Translations under genes and position numbers: made by a program | DNA from: Acidimicrobiia bacterium | GTDB lineage: Bacteria; Actinomycetota; Acidimicrobiia; Acidimicrobiales; Acidimicrobilacustridaceae | NCBI GenBank assembly: GCA_016462055.1 | Contig: JAEMTX010000077.1 | Coordinates: 1 to 8,823, forward strand | Length of the DNA stretch: 8,823 bases | Reading direction: 5' to 3' | Shown here: positions 1 through 5,907 of the stretch, piece by piece | How positions within the stretch are numbered: the stretch's first letter is position 1 | Layout: the number at the start of each line of letters is the position of its first letter | The notes under the pieces: generated by a model | Seen by the model: only the letters and a program-made list of their open reading frames with translations | Told to the model about the DNA's origin: nothing | Database searches by the model: none

Positions 1-256
1 CAATAAGGGCATCGGCGTTCTCAACCAAACCAAGAACTGTCTCGACGCCGCCGGGGTTCTTGAGATCGACACCAATCGAGCGACGGCCGCGGTTCATGAC
101 GTCTTTCGGCGGTGTAGCGGGATCGCCGCCGTAAACCTGCCCAGCGCGATCGACGCGGATGATGTCGGCACCCATGTCAGCGAGCATCATCGCCGCGAAC
201 GGTCCTGGCCCAATACCGGCGATCTCAACGATTCGTACGCCCGCGAGAGGTCCCAT
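1..256 (-). CDS. Alpha-methylacyl-CoA racemase (CaiB/BaiF CoA-transferase family), N-terminal part
   Basis: Only the first 85 codons are in the window; the gene runs off the left edge. The protein opens with GPLAGVRIVEIAGIGPGPF (residues 2-20), then LADMGADIIRVDR (25-37) and a stretch ending MNRGRRSIGVDLKNPGG. From memory this is very close to the N-terminus of Mycobacterium tuberculosis MCR, whose AGIGPGP loop separates racemases from the broader CaiB/BaiF CoA-transferases. Arg37 corresponds to the CoA-binding Arg38 of MCR. The catalytic His, Asp and Glu lie beyond the edge and cannot be checked. Known family members interconvert (2R)- and (2S)-2-methylacyl-CoA esters in the cytoplasm, so that branched-chain or sterol-side-chain acyl-CoAs can enter beta-oxidation. 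The ATG start at 254-256 is fixed by an AAGGAG sequence 8 bases upstream. It follows the hydrolase at 288-1163 by 31 bases on the same strand, so co-transcription is likely. Family is near certain; racemase rather than CoA-transferase is likely. Confidence 0.85.
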   Translation of the reverse strand, partial: MGPLAGVRIVEIAGIGPGPFAAMMLADMGADIIRVDRAGQVYGGDPATPPKDVMNRGRRSIGVDLKNPGGVETVLGLVENADALI

Positions 257-264
257 AAAAACTG

Positions 265-270
265 CTCCTT
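265..270 (-). promoter_or_regulatory. Strong Shine-Dalgarno site of the racemase gene
   Basis: On the minus strand AAGGAG lies 8 bases before the ATG at 256. It is the only textbook Shine-Dalgarno sequence in the window, and it serves an operon-internal gene. A TAGGTT hexamer just upstream (271-276) could be a -10 element for an extra internal promoter, but nothing else supports that. Confidence 0.75.
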
Positions 271-287
271 AACCTAGAAAGAAGTGG

Positions 288-1163
288 TTATGCGTTGGCA
301 CGAGCTGCAAGTGCAGTCACGTGTTCGATGATGGTCGCCCAATAGTGGCGGGGCACATCGTGACCCATATTTTCAAGAACGAGGAATTCACTGCCGCGCA
401 AGCACTCTGCAGTGCGCTCACCACCACTGAGAGTTACGAGCGGATCGATATCTCCGTGAATCACAAGCGCGGGCACGTCGATGCCACGAAGGGCTTCCGA
501 ACGCGGTGGTGAGGTGACAATTCCGATGAGTTGCGCCGTGGCGCCTTCAGGGTGGAAACAACGATCAAACTGCCGAGCGTTGCGTTCGAGAATCCAATCG
601 TCATCGAAATAGACCGGGCCGGCATACAACTGACCAATCCGAAGTCCAGCAGCGAGGTTTGCGTCGCGATCAGATTCTGCTGGCTCAAGCAGTGCCGCCA
701 CACATTCGTCGGTGGGCTGACCAACGTCGGGGTCACCGGTCGTTGACATGATCGACGTGAGAGAGGCGACGCGTTCCGGACAGTCGATTGCCATCTGTTG
801 AACAATCATTCCGCCCATAGAAGCGCCCATGAGATTCACGCGATCAAGCCCAAGGGCATCGCAAAGTCCCAACGCGTCGGCGGCCATATCGGGAAGTTGA
901 TACGGGGCCTCGATGGCCTCTCCCTGCAAATACCCGACAATCGCAGCCTCGAGATCAATTTCGGTAGCGATTTTTGTCGAAAGCCCAACATCGCGGTTAT
1001 CGAAAATGATGACGTAAAAGCCACGATCAACGAATCCTTGAAGAAAATCGGGATTCCACCAGTTGAGCTGGCACCCAAAACCAGCGACCAGAAGGAGGGG
1101 CGGATCTGCCGGATCTCCGAGGGTCTCGTATTCAAGTTCGATGCCGTTCGATGATGCACGCAT
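288..1163 (-). CDS. Alpha/beta-fold hydrolase
   Basis: A 291-residue cytoplasmic serine hydrolase with no signal peptide or membrane segment. The fold is seen in order: an N-terminal strand region ending LLLVAGFG (23-30, oxyanion-hole strand); IIFDNRDVGLST (52-63), typical of the actinobacterial aclacinomycin-methylesterase-like and haloperoxidase-like groups; the nucleophile elbow GASMGG (113-118) with Ser115; HGDIDPLV (236-243) supplying the acid, probably Asp240; and GHD (267-269) with His268. The complete triad suggests an active enzyme, but the substrate cannot be read from sequence. The reading frame stays open upstream to 1472, but that stretch is antisense to galT. The ATG at 1163 gives the expected N-terminus (MRASSNGIELEYETLGDP) and has GAGGA 8 bases upstream. 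It is divergent from galT (60-base gap) and followed by the racemase gene, so a role in ester or thioester turnover of branched acids is conceivable, as inference only. Confidence 0.88.
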   Translation of the reverse strand: MRASSNGIELEYETLGDPADPPLLLVAGFGCQLNWWNPDFLQGFVDRGFYVIIFDNRDVGLSTKIATEIDLEAAIVGYLQGEAIEAPYQLPDMAADALGLCDALGLDRVNLMGASMGGMIVQQMAIDCPERVASLTSIMSTTGDPDVGQPTDECVAALLEPAESDRDANLAAGLRIGQLYAGPVYFDDDWILERNARQFDRCFHPEGATAQLIGIVTSPPRSEALRGIDVPALVIHGDIDPLVTLSGGERTAECLRGSEFLVLENMGHDVPRHYWATIIEHVTALAARANA

Positions 1164-1170
1164 GAAGGGA

Positions 1171-1199
1171 ATCCTCGCCCCCACCCGGCATGTGGTCAA
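1171..1199 (-). promoter_or_regulatory. Candidate hydrolase promoter (TTGACC - 17 bp - GAGGAT)
   Basis: On the minus strand TTGACC (1194-1199, five of six to TTGACA) is followed after 17 bases by GAGGAT (1171-1176), which ends 7 bases before the hydrolase ATG. GAGGAT keeps only the A at position 2 and the AT at positions 5-6 of TATAAT. It overlaps the purine-rich GAGGA that could equally be a Shine-Dalgarno sequence, so the two readings compete. Confidence 0.35.
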
Positions 1200-1210
1200 G
1201 CGACGACGAC

Positions 1211-1216
1211 TACCGT
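1211..1216 (+). promoter_or_regulatory. Candidate -10 element for leaderless galTK
   Basis: TACCGT fits the actinobacterial TANNNT -10 consensus and ends 7 bases before the galT ATG at 1224, which would place transcription initiation at or beside the start codon. No Shine-Dalgarno sequence lies upstream of galT and no good -35 hexamer is visible 16-18 bases further upstream. It overlaps the upstream edge of the divergent hydrolase promoter region. Confidence 0.4.
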
Positions 1217-1223
1217 TCGCTCC

Positions 1224-2114
1224 ATGGGTGAAGGCGAACACTTCGATCGCAACCACGCCTCGGTGGCTGGGTATCGGATCGACCCACTTAATGGCGCACC
1301 AGCCTGGATAGTTCCGACCCGCCAGGACAGGCCCAACCTTCCTGTCCAGACATGTCCGTTCTGCGTTGGCGGCCTCGAAGCTCCCGAGGATTACGAGGTT
1401 CACGCCTTTCCAAATCGATGGCCACCGTTTAACGACGATCGCGCAGAGATTGTTCTCTACACCGCTGACCACAACGCATCATTCGCTGATCTCACTCCCG
1501 ATCACGCTCGCCGCGTCGTTGATCTATGGGCGGAACGTTCTGCGGTACTCGGCGCGCGCGGAGACATCGATTATGTGCTGATCTTCGAAAACCGAGGTCC
1601 CGAAGTGGGCGCGACCATTGCGCACCCGCACGGACAGATCTATGCGTTCGACATCGTGCCGCCGGTCGTCATCACGGAATATGCCAACGCGACAGAAAGT
1701 GCTTTCGAAGTTCCGTCGAACGAACTTCTGGTTGCGACGCGTGGCGAATGGTCGGCATGGGTTCCAAGCGCCGCTTCGTGGCCGTACGAACTCTTACTTG
1801 CCCCCACAGTCGACGTGGCCGATCTTCCATCACTTAGCGGGACTCAACGCAGCCAGCTCGCCGCCCTCCTCATCGATGTCATCGAACGACTCGACGCGCT
1901 CTTCGACGCGCCGATGCCATTCATGATGTGGTTCCACCAACGACCGTTCGACGACATAGAGCGCCCATCGCTTCGCGTGCACGCTCACATCGCACCGATT
2001 CTGCGTTCGGCCGGAACACAACGATTCGTTGCCGCTGGAGAACTCGGGAGTGGCGTGTGGTTCAACCCCGTTGATCCGGCAACCGCCGCTGAGCACCTGC
2101 GCAACGTGAAATGA
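1224..2114 (+). CDS. galT: Galactose-1-phosphate uridylyltransferase
   Basis: This HIT-superfamily enzyme exchanges galactose-1-phosphate with UDP-glucose to give UDP-galactose and glucose-1-phosphate in the Leloir pathway. At 296 residues it is shorter than E. coli GalT (348), but the key residues are present: CPFC (Cys44, Cys47) and His83 in the ADH motif as zinc ligands; HPHGQ (134-138), where His134 is a ligand and His136 the uridylylated nucleophile; Glu152 in ITEY; WFHQRPF (His238); and VHAH (His253, His255), matching the second metal site of the E. coli enzyme. AASWPYELLLAP (183-194) is another family hallmark. The frame is open back to 1155 without another credible start. ATG 1224 has no Shine-Dalgarno sequence but has a TACCGT hexamer 7 bases upstream, so a leaderless mRNA is likely; GTG at 1263 is a weaker alternative. 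Its stop overlaps the galK start (ATGA at 2111-2114), indicating translational coupling. Confidence 0.95.
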   Translation: MGEGEHFDRNHASVAGYRIDPLNGAPAWIVPTRQDRPNLPVQTCPFCVGGLEAPEDYEVHAFPNRWPPFNDDRAEIVLYTADHNASFADLTPDHARRVVDLWAERSAVLGARGDIDYVLIFENRGPEVGATIAHPHGQIYAFDIVPPVVITEYANATESAFEVPSNELLVATRGEWSAWVPSAASWPYELLLAPTVDVADLPSLSGTQRSQLAALLIDVIERLDALFDAPMPFMMWFHQRPFDDIERPSLRVHAHIAPILRSAGTQRFVAAGELGSGVWFNPVDPATAAEHLRNVK

Positions 2115-3139
2115 CGGATCAACGCTTCACGGTTCACGCGCCAGGACGGGTGAATTTGATCGGCGATCACACTGACTACGCCGGCGGTTTGGCGCTGCCT
2201 TGCGCTATCGACCTCGGTATCACTCTTCACGCCGAACGCGGCGGAACCGAGATCCTGCTCACCTCCGACGCGTTCGGTGGGAACGTTGTGATCAATCTCA
2301 CCGAGGTTCCCGAAATTCAAACCCTCAATCCTCTCTGGGGTCGATACGTTGCGGCAGTCGCAGCCGAGTGCACTCCAAAGGGAGGATTTCGCGGATCGGT
2401 GGCTTCCACTCTTCCCGCTGGCGCCGGTTTATCTTCGAGCGCTGCTTTAGAAATCGCTTTGGCAGTCGCCATGCAATTCAACGGTTCACAAATGGAGTTA
2501 GCTCTCTTGGGTCAGCGCTCCGAACATCGTGCAGTTGGTGTTCCCTGTGGATTGCTCGATCAATTGAGCATCGTTTTCGGGAAGCGAGATCATGCAATGG
2601 TCATCGACTTTTCCGACAATGCAATCGATCACGTTGTATTCCCTGAAGACCTTGACATTGTGATTATGCACTCAGGCCAGGTCCGTGAGTTAGTTGATTC
2701 GGAGTATGCGGAACGTCGGTCTACGTGCGAGCAAGCCGCTCAACGTATTGGTCCGCTCGCGAATGCGTCGCTCTCAGAAATTGCGACACTCGACGGTGAC
2801 CTCGAACGACGAGCGCGCCATGTGGTCAGCGAATGCGAGCGTGTTCGTAAAGCGGCGGTCGCACTTCACGAGAATGACCCGGCAACCTTCGGCCAATTGA
2901 TGCTGCAAAGCCATGCTTCATTGCGCGATGACTTCGACGTATCGACATCGGTGCTCGACGAGTTGGTCGACCGACTTTCTCAAATGCCTGGGGTCTACGG
3001 CGCTCGCCTGACTGGAGCAGGGTTCGGTGGCTGTGTCGTAGCACTTTGTGAACGCGATGCCATCAGAGACCCAAGCGCTATGACGGGGAGAGGCTGGCGC
3101 GTTCGTCCGTCCGACGGCGCTCGTGTCATCTCCGAGTAG
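2111..3139 (+). CDS. galK: Galactokinase
   Basis: This GHMP-superfamily kinase phosphorylates alpha-D-galactose at O1 with ATP, giving the substrate of GalT. The 342 residues show all three GHMP motifs: GRVNLIGDHTDYAGG (12-26, the galactokinase signature with Arg13), LPAGAGLSSSAALE (101-114, the phosphate-binding loop) and LTGAGFGGCVV (300-310). CGLLDQ (146-151) carries the probable catalytic base Asp150. It is somewhat shorter than E. coli GalK (382), mostly at the N-terminus and in inter-motif loops. One departure is Asp19 where most galactokinases have the sugar-contacting Glu (GEHTDY). The start codon overlaps the galT stop, so translation is probably coupled. The stop codon (TAG) touches the stop of the convergent PH-domain gene with no intervening base. 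No galE, sugar transporter or gal repressor is visible in the window, so this is a minimal two-gene gal operon here. Confidence 0.95.
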   Translation: MTDQRFTVHAPGRVNLIGDHTDYAGGLALPCAIDLGITLHAERGGTEILLTSDAFGGNVVINLTEVPEIQTLNPLWGRYVAAVAAECTPKGGFRGSVASTLPAGAGLSSSAALEIALAVAMQFNGSQMELALLGQRSEHRAVGVPCGLLDQLSIVFGKRDHAMVIDFSDNAIDHVVFPEDLDIVIMHSGQVRELVDSEYAERRSTCEQAAQRIGPLANASLSEIATLDGDLERRARHVVSECERVRKAAVALHENDPATFGQLMLQSHASLRDDFDVSTSVLDELVDRLSQMPGVYGARLTGAGFGGCVVALCERDAIRDPSAMTGRGWRVRPSDGARVISE

Positions 3140-3778
3140 TTACATACGACCGAGAAGTTCCTGCTTCTTTGATTGAAACTCGTCTTCGGTCAGCACACCT
3201 TGGTCACGCAATGAACTCAGTTTTGCGATTTGATCGGGGATTGACTCGGCATCGCCATGGCCCTGCGCACGATTGATACCACCAGAGATCCGGTCGGCGG
3301 CTTTGATCTGGTTGGCTTCCATCTGCTGGTAAATTTCGTTCTGCACACCACTCGGATTGCGAATGTCGTTAAAGCGTTGCGCTCCATCCTTCGAAGCCGA
3401 TTCGATATCAAGATCGCCGAGGCCGAGCATGCGTTCGAAAATTCGCTGATGGAAGAAAATCGTGTTGATCCGCTCGAGGGGAATTTCGATTCCGTGCTTC
3501 GCAATGATTCCGGTTCGAAAAATCACGCGATCTGAAGTGAGTACGAAATGTGTACTCACCCATCGGATGTAGCGCTGCATGAACCACACGAGCGTGGCGA
3601 AGACGAACAGGGAGACGGGGATTTTTGCCCACGACAGCCAACTCACACTGAGAGTGGCGATGGCGAGAAGGACGGCAAGGGCCAACATCACGGCTGATTT
3701 GGCGAAGAACCACCAATGCGGATGGAGATCGAGGATGAGGTCCTCTGTGGCGTGCAGTTCCTCCTCAGGATAAGGCAT
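3140..3778 (-). CDS. Membrane-anchored bacterial PH-domain protein with C-terminal SHOCT domain
   Basis: A 212-residue protein. After a short polar start and the motif LDLHPHWWFFAKS (17-28), two hydrophobic segments follow (about 24-44 and 52-70), predicted to form a membrane hairpin. Residues about 73-150 make a bacterial PH domain of the YdbS/DUF304 (bPH2) type: THFVLTSDRVIFRTGII (76-92), IPLERINTI (99-107), then LGLGDLDIES (118-127). The C-terminus (about 180-212) is a SHOCT domain: DQIAKLSSLRDQGVLTEDEF followed by KKQELL, a short helical pair thought to drive oligomerisation. Family function is uncertain; such proteins are usually described as membrane-associated scaffolds. The ATG at 3778 has no Shine-Dalgarno sequence but has a TACGGT hexamer 5 bases upstream. 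It is divergent from uvrD2, which is very unlikely to share its function, and convergent with galK without any spacer. Domain calls are confident; the biological role is unknown. Confidence 0.88.
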   Translation of the reverse strand: MPYPEEELHATEDLILDLHPHWWFFAKSAVMLALAVLLAIATLSVSWLSWAKIPVSLFVFATLVWFMQRYIRWVSTHFVLTSDRVIFRTGIIAKHGIEIPLERINTIFFHQRIFERMLGLGDLDIESASKDGAQRFNDIRNPSGVQNEIYQQMEANQIKAADRISGGINRAQGHGDAESIPDQIAKLSSLRDQGVLTEDEFQSKKQELLGRM

Positions 3779-3783
3779 AGCAA

Positions 3784-3789
3784 ACCGTA
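3784..3789 (-). promoter_or_regulatory. Candidate -10 element of the PH-SHOCT gene
   Basis: On the minus strand TACGGT ends 5 bases before the ATG at 3778, matching TANNNT and implying a start of transcription at or just inside the start codon. The corresponding -35 position (3807-3812, CCGCCA) is weak. It is the mirror image of the hexamer in front of uvrD2. Confidence 0.4.
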
Positions 3790-3793
3790 CCCG

Positions 3794-3822
3794 CCGACAC
3801 TGTCGCTGGCGGTGAGTACGGT
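3794..3822 (+). promoter_or_regulatory. Candidate uvrD2 promoter (CCGACA - 17 bp - TACGGT)
   Basis: CCGACA (3794-3799, four of six to TTGACA) is separated by 17 bases from TACGGT (3817-3822), which ends 7 bases before the GTG at 3830. The spacing is optimal, and initiation would fall on the start codon. No Shine-Dalgarno sequence precedes the gene. Confidence 0.45.
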
Positions 3823-3829
3823 CTCGGTC

Positions 3830-5896
3830 GTGGAACCCGACGCCCTTCTCGACGGCCTGAATAACGCGCAGCGTCTCGCTGTCACGTCCACGACCTCGCC
3901 TCTCTGCATTTTGGCTGGCGCCGGATCAGGAAAGACTCGCGTTCTCACCCGTCGCATCGCCTATCGGGCCGCCACCGGCGATCTCGATCCACGCCATGTC
4001 CTCGCCCTCACATTCACCCGTAAAGCCGCCGGCGAGCTCACCGCGCGGCTTCGTTCACTTGGCCTTCGCGAACAGGTAGCAGCTGGCACCTTTCACTCGA
4101 TTGCCTACGCGCAGTTGCGCACGCGTTGGGCCGAACGTTCCATCGCTCCCCCACAACTCATGACCAGAAAAGCCGGCTTTGTCATTGGCCTGCTCACCGG
4201 CGCCGAGAAGTCCACGCCCGGCATCGACTTCGTTTCAGAAATTGAATGGGCCAAGGCCCGCATGGTCGAGCCCGAGGACTATCCCGAGGCAGCAAAGACT
4301 GCGGGTCGCAAACCGCCAATCTCCTACGAGGCCACTGCAGCGGTCTACGCCCGTTACGAAGACCAACGACGCCAGAAGCGTCTCATCGACTTCGATGACA
4401 TGTTGCGCGTGTGCCACCGCGACCTTTTATCCGACGATGGATTCGCCGCTTCACAACGCTGGCGCTTCGCCCACCTCTTTGTCGACGAATTCCAGGACGT
4501 CAATCCCCTGCAACACGCACTCCTCGAAGCATGGCGAGGCGATCGCCCCGACCTTTGCATCGTCGGCGACCCAAATCAGGCTATCTACTCATGGAACGGC
4601 GCCGACCCCGAATTGCTCCATGCCTTCCCGGAACGATTCCCGAGCGGGGAAACCATCCGGCTTCTCGACAATTACCGATCAAGCCCTCAAATCCTTGCCG
4701 CCGCGAATGCACTGCTCGTCGGCGGTCGTGGTGTCGATCACGACGGCACCCAATCGGCCACACGTCCCGATGGTGCAATTCCTTCCATTCGAGAATTACC
4801 CGATGAACGCGCTGAAGCCGCCGCCATCGCCCGCGCTGCACGCGACCATCATGGCCCCGGAGCGCGCTGGTCAAATCAATCCGTCCTTGTTCGCACCAAT
4901 GCACAACTACCCATCCTCGAAGAAGCGATGAAATCTGCCGCTATACCCTTTCGCGTTCGCGGTGCCACTCCGCTTCTCGATCAACCCGAAATCAAAGTCG
5001 CACTTAGCGAACTCCGGCGCACGATTCGTCCATTTACCGACGCAATCCACGACCTTGCACTTTCGGTAGACATCGAAGACGAATCTGAAAGCGACCGCGC
5101 CGCTGAACGCCGAGCCAATCTCGATGCACTCGTGCAAATGGCGCGTGATTACATAGCCATCGAAACACCCCCAACCCCCAATGGTTTCTTTCTCTGGCTC
5201 ACCGCAACCACGCGAGCCGATCAACCCGATCCCAATGGCGATGCCATCGAACTTCTTACCTTTCATGCTGCCAAAGGACTGGAATGGCCCATCGTGCATC
5301 TGGCTGGTCTTGAACAGGGCTACGTCCCTATCGGACACGCCAAAACGCCGGGCACATGGGCCGAAGAACGCCGTTTGTTCTATGTCGCAGCCACGCGCGC
5401 TGAACGCGAGCTGTTGTGCACATGGGCAAAATCGCGCACCTTCGGCGAACGATCCGTCCCACGCGAACGTTCCGAATTTCTCGACACCTACGCCGCCGCG
5501 TGCGAAGCACTCGAAGCAGGAATCGATCCAATCGCCGTCGGCAATGGCACGACAGCCCCGCGCCTCGCTCCCACTCCAGGCACCCGTTCGTCGAAACCCA
5601 AAGAAAAGGCCTCGAAATCTTCCGGCGGTCGCAAGCGGCCGGGCTCTTACCCAGACTCGCTCGAGGCAACAGACCACGCACTGTTCGATGCATTACGCGC
5701 TTGGCGCTCTGAGCGAGCCAAGTCTGCCGACGTTCCCGCATTTGTCGTGTGCAACGACCACACATTGGCCGAAATTGCTCGACAGAAACCACAGACTCCG
5801 GTCGAATTACTTCGCGTCTACGGCATGGGTGAAATAAAAGTCTCAAAGTTCGGCGGCGAACTGCTCACCATTATTTCGGAAACGCTCGGCTCCTAG
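3830..5896 (+). CDS. uvrD2: ATP-dependent DNA helicase UvrD2 (superfamily 1, HRDC domain at C-terminus)
   Basis: A 3'-5' superfamily 1A DNA helicase, 688 residues from GTG 3830. Motifs in order: Q motif LNNAQRLAV (10-18); Walker A GAGSGKT (30-36); LTFTRKAAGEL (motif Ia); GTFHSIAYAQLR; Walker B DEFQD (219-223); VGDPNQAIYSWNGAD (motif III); LLDNYRSS (motif IV); LLTFHAAKGLEW (475-486, motif V); and FYVAATRAERELL (517-529, motif VI). A linker of about 48 residues rich in Ser, Lys, Pro and Gly (564-611) leads to an HRDC domain (about 612-687). This order and length match mycobacterial UvrD2 (about 700 residues), but the tetracysteine module described between motor and HRDC there is absent. The ATG at 3716 in this frame is rejected because the extension is antisense to the PH gene; GTG 3812 is the main alternative start. 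Expected role: DNA repair or replication-associated unwinding. Its end is 11 bases from the convergent thioesterase stop. Confidence 0.93.
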   Translation: MEPDALLDGLNNAQRLAVTSTTSPLCILAGAGSGKTRVLTRRIAYRAATGDLDPRHVLALTFTRKAAGELTARLRSLGLREQVAAGTFHSIAYAQLRTRWAERSIAPPQLMTRKAGFVIGLLTGAEKSTPGIDFVSEIEWAKARMVEPEDYPEAAKTAGRKPPISYEATAAVYARYEDQRRQKRLIDFDDMLRVCHRDLLSDDGFAASQRWRFAHLFVDEFQDVNPLQHALLEAWRGDRPDLCIVGDPNQAIYSWNGADPELLHAFPERFPSGETIRLLDNYRSSPQILAAANALLVGGRGVDHDGTQSATRPDGAIPSIRELPDERAEAAAIARAARDHHGPGARWSNQSVLVRTNAQLPILEEAMKSAAIPFRVRGATPLLDQPEIKVALSELRRTIRPFTDAIHDLALSVDIEDESESDRAAERRANLDALVQMARDYIAIETPPTPNGFFLWLTATTRADQPDPNGDAIELLTFHAAKGLEWPIVHLAGLEQGYVPIGHAKTPGTWAEERRLFYVAATRAERELLCTWAKSRTFGERSVPRERSEFLDTYAAACEALEAGIDPIAVGNGTTAPRLAPTPGTRSSKPKEKASKSSGGRKRPGSYPDSLEATDHALFDALRAWRSERAKSADVPAFVVCNDHTLAEIARQKPQTPVELLRVYGMGEIKVSKFGGELLTIISETLGS

Positions 5897-5907
5897 CCAA
5901 CAGTCGT

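Larger units (their letters stand above)
3784..3822. repeat. Imperfect inverted repeat with an internal 11-bp palindrome in the uvrD2/PH-SHOCT divergent promoter
   Basis: The left arm is ACCGTAC-CCGCC (3784-3795). The right arm is GGCGG-TGA-GTACGGT (3808-3822), its reverse complement except for a 3-base TGA insertion. Between them lies a perfect palindrome, CGACA-C-TGTCG (3795-3805). The outer arms contain the -10 hexamers of both divergent genes, and the palindrome lies between the candidate -35 and -10 of uvrD2. This fits either an operator or two promoters of the same type placed back to back. Confidence 0.55.

Noticed and set aside
1164..1472. In-frame upstream extension of the hydrolase by 103 codons
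   Set aside because: It lies antisense over the start of galT, carries no hydrolase-like sequence, and the ATG at 1163 gives the normal family N-terminus.
3795..3805. The uvrD2 upstream palindrome as a LexA (SOS) box
   Set aside because: CGACACTGTCG does not fit the actinobacterial SOS box pattern TCGAAC-N4-GTTCGA.
3716..3829. In-frame upstream extension of uvrD2 from an ATG at 3716
   Set aside because: It overlaps the opposite-strand PH-SHOCT gene and encodes nothing helicase-like; the Q motif is already complete from GTG 3830.
4907..5677. Long antisense open frame (256 codons) inside uvrD2
   Set aside because: Cys/Phe/Gly-rich translation with no recognisable domain. It is the frame mirrored from uvrD2 codon bias, and uvrD2 is unmistakable on the plus strand.
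5181..5837. Alternative plus-strand frame (218 codons) inside uvrD2
   Set aside because: It lies within helicase motifs V-VI and HRDC coding sequence in another frame; low-complexity translation without a domain.
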